DNA of 51,584 bases from Mycobacterium sherrisii (GCF_002102355.1 NZ_LQPT01000121.1:1-51584); one strand, 5' to 3'. Counted from the first letter of the stretch, positions 33,453-44,288 are shown. The notes: generated by a model not told the origin, from the letters alone. Made by a program: numbers and translations.

Positions 33453-34901
33453 TCACTCCGCCGAAGCCGACTGTGCGCGTTCGGCTTCGGCGGTTTCACG
33501 GTTGAGCCGCTGCGCCCGGTAGATCGTGACGTCGGTGCGCGACAGCAGCATCGCCGCGATCCCGACCGCGATGATCGCACCGGGTACCACCGAGAACGAG
33601 CCGGTCATTTCGGCCACCATGATCATGATGGCCAGCGGGGTGCGGGCCACGCAGCCGAAGCAGGCCATCATCCCGACCACGACGAAGATGCCCGGCCCGT
33701 CGGGCACGCCGGGCAGGGCGGTCGCCTCGGCGAGGCGCCAGATGGCCGCGCCGACGAATGCGCCGATCACGATGCCGGGACCGAACAGACCGCCGGAGCC
33801 ACCGGTGCCGATCGACAGCGACGTGGCGACGATCTTGGCGAACGGCAGCACCACGACGATCCAAAGCGGGATGTGCAGCAGCGCGGTGCGGTCGGCGGCC
33901 AGTTGCGCCCAGCCGTAGCCGCTGCCGAGGATCTCGGGGATCAGCAGACCCAGCAGCCCGACCAGCAGCCCGCCCGCCGCGGGCTTGAGCACCGGGCCGC
34001 CGGGCAAGCGCCGGGTCAGCCGGACCGCGGCCTGAAAGGTGCGGGCATAGAGGTAGCCCACCGCCGCGGCGACCAGACCGAGCACCACGAACCACAGCAG
34101 CGGCCATGGGTTTTCGAACCGGTACTCCGCGTCGATGTAACCGAACAGCGGGTCGAAGCCCAGGAACGCCCCGAGCACCGCATACGCCGTGCCGGAGGTG
34201 ATGAACCCGGGCAGCAGGCAGCGGTAGTCGAGGTCGTCTCGATAGATGATCGACGCAGCCAACACGGCGCCGCCCAGCGGCGCGGCGAAAATCGCGCCGA
34301 TCCCCGCGCCGATGCCGAGCGCGACCGCGATCCGGCCGTCCTCGTCCGACAGACCCAGCCGTCGCGTCAGCAACGAACAGAAGCCGGCCGAAATCTGCGC
34401 CGTCGGGCCCTCGCGACCCCCCGAGCCGCCGGAGCCGATGGTCAACGCGCTGGCCACCATCTTCACTGCGACGGCGCGGAACCGGATGGCGCGTGGATCG
34501 GTGTGCACCGCCTCGATGGCCTCGTCGGTGCCGTGCCCGGTGGCCTCCGGCGCCAGCTTGGCCACCAGTAGCGCCGAGACCAGCGCCCCGGCCGTCGTCA
34601 CCAGCGGAATCGCCCACGGACGGGCGAAACCGGCGGATCCGGGACCGCCGCCCTCGCCGGCGGGGGTGGGGACACGGTAGGCCGCCAGATAGCCGAGCAG
34701 GAAGTCTCCGGTGTACTTCAGGACGAAATAGAACGCGACGGCGCCGAGGCCCGCGATCACGCCGATCATGACGCCCAGCAGCAACCATTTGCGCAGGTAG
34801 CCCGCGTTTCGGAGCGCCGCCCCCACTCGTGGGCCCGCTGCCCCCGCCGGGCGCGAGCGTCCCGGTGTTTCGGGCTGGCGCTGCTCCCCCGTCGGCTCCA
34901 C
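33453..34901 (-). CDS. CLC family chloride channel/transporter (Rv0143c-like)
   Basis: 482 residues with about 11 hydrophobic segments. The anion-path motifs are GSGGSGGREGPTAQ, with the gating glutamate expected of H+/Cl- exchangers, and GGSGGLFGPGIVIGA. The N-terminus is cytosolic and Pro/Arg-rich; the C-terminus is short with no CBS domains. It probably acts as a proton-coupled chloride antiporter in acid or osmotic stress. Its stop is 4 bp from the dps stop, and its last codons contain the dps terminator hairpin. Confidence 0.93.
   Translation of the reverse strand: MEPTGEQRQPETPGRSRPAGAAGPRVGAALRNAGYLRKWLLLGVMIGVIAGLGAVAFYFVLKYTGDFLLGYLAAYRVPTPAGEGGGPGSAGFARPWAIPLVTTAGALVSALLVAKLAPEATGHGTDEAIEAVHTDPRAIRFRAVAVKMVASALTIGSGGSGGREGPTAQISAGFCSLLTRRLGLSDEDGRIAVALGIGAGIGAIFAAPLGGAVLAASIIYRDDLDYRCLLPGFITSGTAYAVLGAFLGFDPLFGYIDAEYRFENPWPLLWFVVLGLVAAAVGYLYARTFQAAVRLTRRLPGGPVLKPAAGGLLVGLLGLLIPEILGSGYGWAQLAADRTALLHIPLWIVVVLPFAKIVATSLSIGTGGSGGLFGPGIVIGAFVGAAIWRLAEATALPGVPDGPGIFVVVGMMACFGCVARTPLAIMIMVAEMTGSFSVVPGAIIAVGIAAMLLSRTDVTIYRAQRLNRETAEAERAQSASAE
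33458..33496 (+). terminator. Terminator of dps, inside the 3' end of the CLC gene
   Basis: CCGCCGAAGCCGA (33458-33470) pairs perfectly with 33481-33493 (13 bp, 10-nt loop) and is followed by TTT on the plus strand. It begins 9 bp after the dps stop. The same bases encode the last residues of the convergent CLC protein. Confidence 0.7.
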
Positions 34902-34915
34902 CGGCCAATCCTAAG

Positions 34916-34945
34916 CCGGACCGGAATAAACGGACTGCGGTCCGG
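34916..34945. promoter_or_regulatory. CCGGACC-N16-GGTCCGG inverted repeat upstream of pirin
   Basis: Perfect 7-bp arms at 34916-34922 and 34939-34945 lie in the 79-bp gap between the CLC and pirin starts. An overlapping shorter palindrome CGGAC-TGCG-GTCCG is at 34931-34944. It could be the operator of the pirin/TetR pair. Confidence 0.5.
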
Positions 34946-34980
34946 TTACATCGGGTACATCTCAACGAAGGAGGGTCGAT

Positions 34981-35958
34981 ATGCCTGCCATCACCGCAGA
35001 CACGTTGACGTTGGCCCGGGTACGTGCAGCCGGCCCGCAAGAAACCGAGCGCCCGGTCCGCTCGATCACCACCGGCCCGCGTGGCTACGAGGGCGAGGGA
35101 TTCCCGGTCGTCCGGGCGTTCGCCGGGGTCGACGCCGCGGCGCTGGACCCGTTCGTGCACATGGACCAGATGGGCGAGGTCGACTACGAGCCGGGCGAGC
35201 CGCGGGGGACCGATTGGCATCCGCACCGTGGCTTCGAGACCGTCACGTACATGATCGACGGCAAGTTTGCGCACCAGGATTCGCACGGCGGCGGCGGGCT
35301 GATCACCGACGGCGCGACGCAGTGGATGACGGCAGGCTCGGGCATTTTGCACATCGAGACCCCGCCGGCCGAATTGGTCGAAAGTGGCGGCGTCTTCCAC
35401 GGCATCCAGCTCTGGGTGAATTTGCCCAAAAAAGACAAGTTTGCCGCGCCCCGCTACCAGGCCATCGAGGGCGAGGACGCCGCGCTGTTGGCCTCCCAGG
35501 ACGGCGGGGCGTTGCTGCGCATCATCGCCGGAGAGATCGACGGACACCGTGGTCCGGGCGCCACGCATACGCCAATAACCTTGGCGCACAGCACGATTCA
35601 CCGTGGCGCCCAGCTGAACATACCGTGGCGGCGCGACTTCAATGCTTTGGTCTACGTGCTGTCCGGGAGTGGGGCGGTGGGCCCGGTGGGTCACCCAATT
35701 CACCACGGCCAGTTGGCAGTGCTGGGACCGGGTGACCGAATCACGGTGTCAGCCGACCAGACTCACCCGTCGTCGCCGGGCATGGAAGTGCTGCTGCTGG
35801 GTGGGCGACCGATTCGCGAACCCGTTTTCCACTACGGGCCGTTCGTGATGAACTCGCGCGCGGAATTGGTCCAAGCAGTCGAGGATTACCAAGCGGGAAA
35901 GTTTGGCCACATTCCACCAAACGCTTTAATGCCGCATCGTGCGGGTGGCACACTCTAA
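34981..35958 (+). CDS. Pirin family protein
   Basis: 325 residues, two cupin domains. Metal ligands are seen in DWHPHRGFETVTYMIDG (two His) and GILHIETPP (His, Glu), as in pirins with Fe in the N-terminal cupin. Bacterial pirins act as quercetinases or redox-sensing regulators; the role here is unknown. An AAGGAGGG ribosome site is upstream. The TetR gene starts 3 bp after the stop, so both are one transcript. Confidence 0.93.
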   Translation: MPAITADTLTLARVRAAGPQETERPVRSITTGPRGYEGEGFPVVRAFAGVDAAALDPFVHMDQMGEVDYEPGEPRGTDWHPHRGFETVTYMIDGKFAHQDSHGGGGLITDGATQWMTAGSGILHIETPPAELVESGGVFHGIQLWVNLPKKDKFAAPRYQAIEGEDAALLASQDGGALLRIIAGEIDGHRGPGATHTPITLAHSTIHRGAQLNIPWRRDFNALVYVLSGSGAVGPVGHPIHHGQLAVLGPGDRITVSADQTHPSSPGMEVLLLGGRPIREPVFHYGPFVMNSRAELVQAVEDYQAGKFGHIPPNALMPHRAGGTL

Positions 35959-35960
35959 CG

Positions 35961-36605
35961 GTGCCAGCAACGGCGAGGCGCCGGCCGGGCCGTCCGCCCG
36001 CCGCGAAGGCTGACGAGACGCGCAAGAGGATCTTGCACGCCGGCCGCCTGGTGTTCAGCGAACGCGGCTACGAGGGAGCGACCTTCCAGGCCATCGCGGT
36101 GCGCGCCGATCTCACTCGGCCGGCCATCAACCATTACTTCCCCAGCAAACGAGTGCTGTATCGGGAAGTGCTCAGTCAGACCGCCGATCAATTGTTCGCC
36201 GCCGGCATCGCCCAGGCCGACCGGGAGACGACGTTGCTGGCGCGGCTCACCGGCTTCATCTCGGGGGCGGTGGCGGTGAACTCCGAACTCCCCGCGGCCT
36301 CGGCGTTTCTGGTCAGCTCGGTTCTCGAGTCACAGCGTCACCCGGAACTGAGCGAGGCCGAGAACGACGCGATCCGGATTTGCCGCGAATTTTTGACCCG
36401 GGTGGTCAACGACGCCATCGAGCAGGGTGAGTTCGCCATCGCGATCGACGCGAATGCGCTGGTCGAGACGCTGTTGGTGGTGATCTGCGGGGCCGGTTTC
36501 TACGCGGGCTACGTGCAGAGCTATCAGGAGATGCAGGCCATCACCGGCATGCTGGGCCAGCTGCTGCAAGGTGCGCTGTTCGCCGGGCGGAGCACCGGCG
36601 GCTGA
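35961..36605 (+). CDS. TetR family regulator
   Basis: 214 residues from GTG 35961. A basic arm RRRPGRPPAAK precedes the HTH, FSERGYEGATFQAIAVRADLTRPAINHYFPSKRVLYREV (about 31-70). The C-terminal half is a helical ligand domain. It is coupled to pirin upstream and lies 74 bp before the methyltransferase array. Either could be its target. It may correspond by position to Rv0144. Confidence 0.87.
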   Translation: MPATARRRPGRPPAAKADETRKRILHAGRLVFSERGYEGATFQAIAVRADLTRPAINHYFPSKRVLYREVLSQTADQLFAAGIAQADRETTLLARLTGFISGAVAVNSELPAASAFLVSSVLESQRHPELSEAENDAIRICREFLTRVVNDAIEQGEFAIAIDANALVETLLVVICGAGFYAGYVQSYQEMQAITGMLGQLLQGALFAGRSTGG

Positions 36606-36679
36606 CCCGACGCGGCGGGCAGTGAGATCGCCCACAAAGCGTATAGGCTAACTAACTTATTCGGGTAGCATGGCCCGAA

Positions 36680-38600
<1,921 letters not shown>

Positions 38601-39560
38601 ATGCCGCGCACCGCGAACGACTCCTGGGACATCGCCACCAGCGTCGGGGCGACCGCAGTGATGGTCGCGCTGGCCCGTGCGGTCGAAACCGCCAGCGACC
38701 ACCCGCTGATCCGTGACGAATTCGCCGAGCTGCTGGTGTCCACGCCCGAACTCGAGGGCGTGCGCGCGCAGGTCTCGGCGTGGTGGGCCGGCGATCCGGA
38801 CGACGACCTCGACAACGCCGCAGACGGATCCGCGGACGGGTCCGCGAACGGGTCCCCGGACGCCAACCACATGGTCGACTACCAGGCGGTGCGCACCCAT
38901 TTTTTCGACGCATACTTCACCGAGGCCGCGGCCTGCGGGATCCGGCAGGTCGTGCTGCTGGCGGCGGGGTTGGATTCGCGGGCCTATCGGCTGGACTGGC
39001 CGGCCGGCGTGACCGTCTACGAGATCGATCTGCCCAAGGTGCTCGCTTACAAGAGCGAGACCCTGGCCGGTCACGGCGCCACGCCACGCGCCGACCGGCG
39101 CCCGGTGCCCGTCGACCTGCGCGACGATTGGCCACAAGCGTTGCGGGACAACGGTTTTGACACAAATCAAGCAACGGCATGGCTGGCCGAGGGGTTGTTG
39201 CCGTTTCTGCCGGCGACGGCCCAGGAGGCCATGTTCGCCTCGATCGACGCGTTGAGCGGCCCCGGCAGCCGGGTGGCGGTGGAGAACTTCGGCGTCGACG
39301 GCGACAAGCGGCGCGAGGCCGAGCAGCGCTGGCAGGAGCTGCGGGCCAAGCGCGAGGCGCGCGGCCTGGACACCTCGTTCAACCCGTTCGACCTCTGGTT
39401 CGACGACGACGGCCGGCCCGACTGCGCGGACTGGTTCGCCGCGCACGGCTGGGCCGTCCGCACGGTCAATGCCCGCGACGAGGCGACCCGGCTGGGCCGG
39501 GAGGCGCATACCGAGGATCGGCCGTTCGCCAACAGCTTTGTGACGGCGATCAAGGGCTGA
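38601..39560 (+). CDS. S-adenosylmethionine-dependent methyltransferase 3
   Basis: 319 residues, the third tandem copy: [63 protein letters not shown] and [13 protein letters not shown]. It carries an acidic insert with three D/N-G-S-type repeats (about residues 72-92) before the core, encoded by a 12-bp tandem repeat. M. tuberculosis has, as I recall, only two such genes here (Rv0145, Rv0146), so this copy is an expansion or was lost there. Confidence 0.9.
   Translation: MPRTANDSWDIATSVGATAVMVALARAVETASDHPLIRDEFAELLVSTPELEGVRAQVSAWWAGDPDDDLDNAADGSADGSANGSPDANHMVDYQAVRTHFFDAYFTEAAACGIRQVVLLAAGLDSRAYRLDWPAGVTVYEIDLPKVLAYKSETLAGHGATPRADRRPVPVDLRDDWPQALRDNGFDTNQATAWLAEGLLPFLPATAQEAMFASIDALSGPGSRVAVENFGVDGDKRREAEQRWQELRAKREARGLDTSFNPFDLWFDDDGRPDCADWFAAHGWAVRTVNARDEATRLGREAHTEDRPFANSFVTAIKG
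38826..38861 (+). repeat. 12-bp in-frame tandem repeat, three units
   Basis: Units GGATCCGCGGAC, GGGTCCGCGAAC and GGGTCCCCGGAC follow each other inside methyltransferase 3, encoding GS(A/P)(D/N) repeats. The period keeps the frame, so copy number could vary between strains without breaking the protein. Confidence 0.85.
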
Positions 39561-39686
39561 CCGGCCAGCCTCCCCGCTGCCGTTGCCGCCCGACGCTGCG
39601 TCTTTACCGCGACCGGCTTCGCCTGGCGGATCTTGCTGTACTGCCCAACCGACTGGATGGTTAGGATCGCGGTTATCGCCTGTGAC

Positions 39687-39708
39687 TGTCCACACAACGT
39701 CGTGGACA
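39687..39708. promoter_or_regulatory. TGTCCAC-N8-GTGGACA palindrome, candidate operator of the aldehyde dehydrogenase gene
   Basis: Perfect 7-bp arms (39687-39693, 39702-39708) lie 31 bp before the ATG at 39740, in the 179-bp gap behind the methyltransferase array. Size and position suit a TetR-type repressor or activator; none is adjacent. Confidence 0.6.
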
Positions 39709-39739
39709 CACCATGAAGGTGCGAGAGGGGAAGACAGCG

Positions 39740-41179
39740 ATGACTACCGAATCGGTTGCACCGAAGACATCCGAGTCCACCAACGGGGCCGCGACGACGG
39801 CCGGGGCGCGGTCCGCGGGCATCCCCGCCACGGTGGCCCGGCTGCGCCAGACCTTCGCCACCGGGCGCACCCGCGACATCGAGTGGCGGCGGCGCCAGCT
39901 GCTGCAGCTGGTCAAGCTGATGGAAGAGAACGAGGACGCGATCGTCGCGGCCCTGGCCAAGGATCTCGACCGCGGCCCGTTCGAGGCGTTCATCGCCGAT
40001 ATCGCGACCACCGCGGGCGAAGCGAAGTACGCGGCCAAGAAGCTCCGCAAATGGACCAAGCGTAGGTATCAGCTGCTCGAGGTGCCGCAGCTGCCCGGCC
40101 GCGGCTGGATCGAGTACGAGCCCTACGGCACCGTGCTGATCATCGGCGCCTGGAACTACCCCTTCTACCTGACGTTGGGTCCCGCAGTCGGCGCAATCGC
40201 GGCGGGAAACGCCGTGGTGCTCAAGCCGTCGGAGATCGCCGAGGCGTCCGCGCACGTGATGGCCGACCTGGTGCCGCGTTACCTCGACAGCGACGCGATC
40301 GCGGTGGTGGAGGGTGACGGGTCGGTGAGCCAGGAGCTGATCGCGCAGGGCTTCGACCGGCTGCTGTTCACCGGCGGCACCGAGATCGGCCGCAAGGTCT
40401 ACGAAGGCGCCGCACCGCACCTGACCCCGTGCACGCTGGAACTCGGCGGCAAGAGCCCGGTGATCGTCGCGGCCGACGCCGACGTGGAAGTCGCGGCCAA
40501 GCGGATCGCCTGGATGAAGCTGCTGAACGCCGGCCAGACCTGTGTGGCCCCCGACTACGTGCTGGCCGACGCCAGCATCCGCGACGAGTTGGTGAGCAAG
40601 ATCGGCGCGGCCGTCACGAAGTTCACCTCCGACCGGCCGGAGGGACTGCGCATCGTCAACCAGCGCCAGTTCGAGCGGATCAGCGGCTACCTCGCCGACA
40701 CCGACGGCACGGTCGTCGTCGGCGGCAAATGCGATCCGTCCAGCCTGCGCATCCAGCCCGCCGTCGTGCTCGACCCCGACCCGAACGGCCCGCTGATGCG
40801 CAACGAGATCTTCGGCCCGGTGCTGCCCATCATCACCGTCGAAAACCTCGATGCGGCAATCCAATTCGTCAACTCGCGGCCCAAACCGCTGTCGGCGTAC
40901 CTGTTCACCAAGACACGGGAGACCCGCGAACGGGTGATCAGGGAGGTACCCGCCGGCGGCATGCTGGTCAACCACCTCGCGTTCCAGGTGTCCACGGCCA
41001 AGCTGCCGTTCGGTGGGGTGGGCGCCTCGGGGATGGGTGCTTATCACGGCAAGTTCGGGTTCGAGGAGTTCAGCCACCGCAAGTCCGTGCTGACCAAGCC
41101 GACCCGGCCCGACCTGTCCAGCTTCATCTACCCGCCGTACACGGCTCGGGCCTTCAAGATGGCCCGCCGGATGTTCTGA
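39740..41179 (+). CDS. Aldehyde dehydrogenase, NAD(P)-dependent, membrane-type fatty aldehyde class (Rv0147-like)
   Basis: 479 residues from ATG 39740, with GAGAGGGG upstream. The catalytic Cys lies in NAGQTCVAPDY, Glu in LELGGKSP, and the cofactor loop is FTGGTEIGRKV. The KPTRPDLSSFIYPPYTARAFKMA tail (about 450-475) is like the hydrophobic ends of class-3 fatty aldehyde dehydrogenases. It oxidises long-chain aldehydes to acids. The downstream SDR lies 48 bp on and is likely in the same transcript. Confidence 0.93.
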   Translation: MTTESVAPKTSESTNGAATTAGARSAGIPATVARLRQTFATGRTRDIEWRRRQLLQLVKLMEENEDAIVAALAKDLDRGPFEAFIADIATTAGEAKYAAKKLRKWTKRRYQLLEVPQLPGRGWIEYEPYGTVLIIGAWNYPFYLTLGPAVGAIAAGNAVVLKPSEIAEASAHVMADLVPRYLDSDAIAVVEGDGSVSQELIAQGFDRLLFTGGTEIGRKVYEGAAPHLTPCTLELGGKSPVIVAADADVEVAAKRIAWMKLLNAGQTCVAPDYVLADASIRDELVSKIGAAVTKFTSDRPEGLRIVNQRQFERISGYLADTDGTVVVGGKCDPSSLRIQPAVVLDPDPNGPLMRNEIFGPVLPIITVENLDAAIQFVNSRPKPLSAYLFTKTRETRERVIREVPAGGMLVNHLAFQVSTAKLPFGGVGASGMGAYHGKFGFEEFSHRKSVLTKPTRPDLSSFIYPPYTARAFKMARRMF

Positions 41180-41227
41180 CACACTGACGCGGCGAACTTT
41201 TCGATTCTCAATGCAGAGAGGAACCCG

Positions 41228-42092
41228 ATGCCCGGAGTGCAGGATCGCGTCATCGTCGTCACTGGAGCCGGCGGGGGACTGGGGCGCCAATACGCGCTCA
41301 GCCTCGCCAAGGAGGGTGCCAGCGTCATCGTCAACGACCTCGGTGGAGCCCGCGACGGCACCGGCGCCGGTCACAACATGGCTGACCAGGTGGTCCAGGA
41401 GATCAAGGACGCCGGCGGCCGCGCGGCCGCCAACTATGACAGCGTCGCCGAGCCCGAGGGTGCCGAGAACATCATCAAGACCGCGCTCGATGAGTTCGGT
41501 GCCATCCACGGCGTGGTGAGCAACGCGGGGATCCTGCGCGACGGGACCTTCCACAAGATGTCGTACGAGAACTGGGACGCCGTCCTCAAGGTGCACCTTT
41601 ATGGCGGGTACAACGTGATCCGGGCCGCGTGGCCGCACTTCCGGGAGCAAAGCTACGGCCGGGTGGTGGTCGCCACCTCGACGAGCGGATTGTTCGGCAA
41701 CTTCGGGCAGACCAACTACGGCGCGGCCAAGCTCGGGCTGGTCGGGCTGATCAACAGCCTCGCGCTCGAGGGCGCCAAGTACAACATCCACGCCAACGCG
41801 GTGGCCCCGATCGCCGCGACCCGGATGACCGAGGACATCCTGCCCAAGGAAGTGCTGGAAAAGCTCACCCCCGAATACGTCGCGCCGGTGGTCACCTACC
41901 TGTGCACCGAGGAAAACCCCAACAGCGCTTCGGTTTTCGTGGTCGGCGGCGGCAAGGTGCAGCGGGTTCGCGCTGTTCCAGACCGACGGCGTCACCTTCG
42001 ACACCCCGCCCAGCGTGGACGACATCGCCGCGCACTGGGACGACATCACCGATCTGTCCGCGGCGAAGAAGGCCGATTTCAAGCTGGGGTGA
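41228..42092 (+). CDS. SDR, HSD17B4-type hydroxyacyl dehydrogenase (Rv0148-like), with a 1-nt frameshift near the 3' end
   Basis: The TGAGGGLGRQYA loop, NDLGGARDG, SNAGILRD and NYGAAKLG motifs define a (3R)-hydroxyacyl-CoA dehydrogenase-type SDR. The frame is normal to GGGKVQR near 41966. There GGGTTCGCG has one T too many (41967-41968). Removing one T restores VALFQTDGVTF, then DIAAHWDDITDLS and FKLG with TGA at 42090-42092, the expected end of a 287-residue protein. As it stands the frame runs on to 42172 as a basic, low-complexity tail that overlaps ptbB. It is either a sequencing error or a true C-terminal mutation; the catalytic core is intact. Confidence 0.85.
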
Positions 42093-42105
42093 TCCCCGGC
42101 GCTTT

Positions 42106-42939
42106 TCAGCCGAGCAGCTCGTCGCGCAGGCGGTCCACATCCGCCTGCGCGATCCCGGCGCTGCGCAGGTAGGCCGGCAGCGACCCGAACTGCTCGTCGA
42201 TGGTGCGGCGCGCGGCGTCCAGGTACTCCGGGCGCACCCCCAGCACGCCGTCGGACAACCGCGCCGCGGTGAACGTCTGGACTTCGGGGGTGAGCTCGAC
42301 ATCGGACCGGTGCTGGATCATGTCGTAGATGTGCTCGCGCAGTTGCGGTACCGCGGCGTTGCTGCGCAGATAGTCGGCGATGATGGTGTCACGGTCGACG
42401 CCGATCGTCTCCAACACGGTGGCGATGACGAAGCCGGTGCGATCCTTGCCCGCAAAGCAGTGCGTGAGCACCGGGCGTCCGGCGGCCAGCAGGGTGATGA
42501 CCCGATGCACCGCTTGCCGGGCCCCGTTGCGCACGGGGAATTCTGCGTACTCGTCGATCATGTACCGGACGGCTGTCGCGTTGATCGCGTCGTCGGATTC
42601 GCCGGGCTCGCCTTCGAACAGCCGGCGGAAGGCGGTCTCGTGCGGCGCCGAATCGTCGGGGTCATCACCGGACACCTCGTCGCCCAGGTCGGGGAAGGGC
42701 AGCAGGTGGATCTCGACGCCGTCGGGAACCAGTCCCGGACCGCGGCGGGCCACCTCGCGACTGGCCCGCAGGTCGGCGACATCGGTGATGCCCAACTCGC
42801 GCAACGTCGCGCGCCCGTTGTCGTCGAGCCGGCTCAGCTCACCGGACCGGAACAGCCGACCGGGACGAATCGCCGGCGTGCCGTCGGCGACGTCGCGAAA
42901 GTTCCACGCGCCGGATAGTTCTCGCAACGCCTCGGTCAT
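42106..42939 (-). CDS. ptbB: Triple-specificity protein phosphatase MptpB
   Basis: 277 residues from ATG 42939. The start overlaps the fadE2 stop (ATGA). The P-loop HCFAGKDRTG, with catalytic Cys161, Asp165 and Arg167, is that of MptpB, and NFRDVADGTPAIRPGRLFRSGEL is its usual N-terminal block. M. tuberculosis PtpB is secreted, acts on phosphotyrosine, phosphoserine/threonine and phosphoinositides, and disturbs host macrophage signalling. No signal peptide is seen. The gene is adjacent to the SDR instead of qor/PE1/PE2 as in M. tuberculosis. Confidence 0.96.
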   Translation of the reverse strand: MTEALRELSGAWNFRDVADGTPAIRPGRLFRSGELSRLDDNGRATLRELGITDVADLRASREVARRGPGLVPDGVEIHLLPFPDLGDEVSGDDPDDSAPHETAFRRLFEGEPGESDDAINATAVRYMIDEYAEFPVRNGARQAVHRVITLLAAGRPVLTHCFAGKDRTGFVIATVLETIGVDRDTIIADYLRSNAAVPQLREHIYDMIQHRSDVELTPEVQTFTAARLSDGVLGVRPEYLDAARRTIDEQFGSLPAYLRSAGIAQADVDRLRDELLG

Positions 42940-44165
42940 TCTGCGGTGACCGCCGCGGCCAGGGCCGAGGGTTCGCGGCCGATCTCGGTGCGCGCGATGG
43001 TGCGCATGTGCACCTCGTCCGGGCCGTCGAAGATCCGCATGGCGCGGTGCCAGCTGTACATGCGGGCCAGCACCGTATCGTCGCTGACGCCGGCGGCGCC
43101 GTGCACCTGGATCGCGCGGTCGATCACGTCGCAGGCGACCTGCGGTGCCACCGCCTTGATCTGCGAGACCAACAGGTGCGCCGCCCTGTTGCCGTGCTGA
43201 TCGATGGTCCACGCCGCTTTTTCGCACAGCAGCCTGGCCTGATCGATTTCGTTGCGGGACTTCGCAACTGCCTGTTGCACCAGACCCTGGTCGGCCAGCG
43301 GGCGGCCGAAGGCGATCCGGTTGTTCGCCCGGTGCACCATCAGCGCGAGCGCGCGTTCGGCCGCGCCGAGCGCGCGCATGCAGTGGTGGATACGGCCGGG
43401 GCCGAGCCGGGCCTGGGCGATCGCGAAGCCGCCGCCCTCCTCGCCGAGCAGGTTGGTGACCGGTACCCGAACGTTGTCGTAGCTGATCTCGCAGTGCCCG
43501 GGCTGGTCCTGGTAGCCGAACACCGTGGTGGAGCGCAGCACCGTGACGCCCGGGGTGTCGATGGGCACCAGCACCATCGACTGCTGTTGATGGCTGGCCG
43601 CCTCGGGATTGGTGCGGCCCATCACGATCAGGATCTTGCAGCGCGGGTCCGACGCTCCGGAGGTCCACCACTTGCGTCCGTTGATCACGTAGTCGGCGCC
43701 GTCACGCACGATGGACGTTTGGATGTTGCGGGCATCGCTGCTGGCCACCGCCGGCTCGGTCATCGAGAACGCGCTGCGAATCTCGCCGGCCAGCAACGGT
43801 TCCAGCCACTGCTTGCGCTGCTCCTCGGTGGCGAACAGGTGCAGCGTCTCCATGTTGCCGGTGTCCGGTGCCGCGCAGTTGACCGCTTCGGGCGCGAGCT
43901 CCAGGCTCCAGCCGGTCAGCTCCGCCAACGGGGCGTATTCCAGGTTGGTCAGGCCGGACTCGGCCGGCAGGAACAGGTTCCACAGGCCACGCTCTTTGGC
44001 CTTGATCTTGAGTTCCTCGACGACAGGAGGAACGGTGTGGTCGTCGGGGCCGGCCTCGTGGCGGTAGTTGTCGTAGACGGCCTCAGCCGGAAAGACAAAC
44101 TCGGTCATGAAGTCGGACAACCGCTTGTGGTAGTCGGTGGCCTTGGCCGACATCGCGAAGTCCAT
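42936..44165 (-). CDS. fadE2: Acyl-CoA dehydrogenase
   Basis: 409 residues from ATG 44165. SMTEPAVASSDARNI (flavin/substrate loop), YVINGRKWWTSGA, the LGPGRIHHCMRALGAAERAL helix, QVHGAAGVSDDTVLARMY and the C-terminal RIFDGPDEVHMRTIAR are typical of ACADs. The catalytic Glu in the xDGPDExH position cannot be fixed by eye. It forms an operon with ptbB as in M. tuberculosis (Rv0154c-Rv0153c). The link between beta-oxidation and the phosphatase is unexplained. Confidence 0.94.
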   Translation of the reverse strand: MDFAMSAKATDYHKRLSDFMTEFVFPAEAVYDNYRHEAGPDDHTVPPVVEELKIKAKERGLWNLFLPAESGLTNLEYAPLAELTGWSLELAPEAVNCAAPDTGNMETLHLFATEEQRKQWLEPLLAGEIRSAFSMTEPAVASSDARNIQTSIVRDGADYVINGRKWWTSGASDPRCKILIVMGRTNPEAASHQQQSMVLVPIDTPGVTVLRSTTVFGYQDQPGHCEISYDNVRVPVTNLLGEEGGGFAIAQARLGPGRIHHCMRALGAAERALALMVHRANNRIAFGRPLADQGLVQQAVAKSRNEIDQARLLCEKAAWTIDQHGNRAAHLLVSQIKAVAPQVACDVIDRAIQVHGAAGVSDDTVLARMYSWHRAMRIFDGPDEVHMRTIARTEIGREPSALAAAVTAE

Positions 44166-44288
44166 CCCGTCACGATAGGACACCCGCCGCAACGCCCGGT
44201 GTCAGGCCGTCGCTGCCGCCGCTGAACCGCGGGTGAACACCCGCCGCCCGGCGTGTGCGCCGGGCCGGTGATCGAGCAGGATGAACCC

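Noticed and set aside
33496-35706. Minus-strand frame of 736 codons over pirin and CLC
   Set aside because: Wrong frame of the CLC gene and antisense of pirin; Arg/Gly/Pro-rich translation without domains.
39167-42082. Very long minus-strand open frame (971 codons)
   Set aside because: It is antisense to methyltransferase 3, the aldehyde dehydrogenase and the SDR, all with clear motifs. High GC makes such shadows common, and no family is recognisable.
42106-43671. ptbB frame extended to 521 codons
   Set aside because: The extension lies in a shadow frame of fadE2. ATG 42939 with the ATGA overlap gives the family length.
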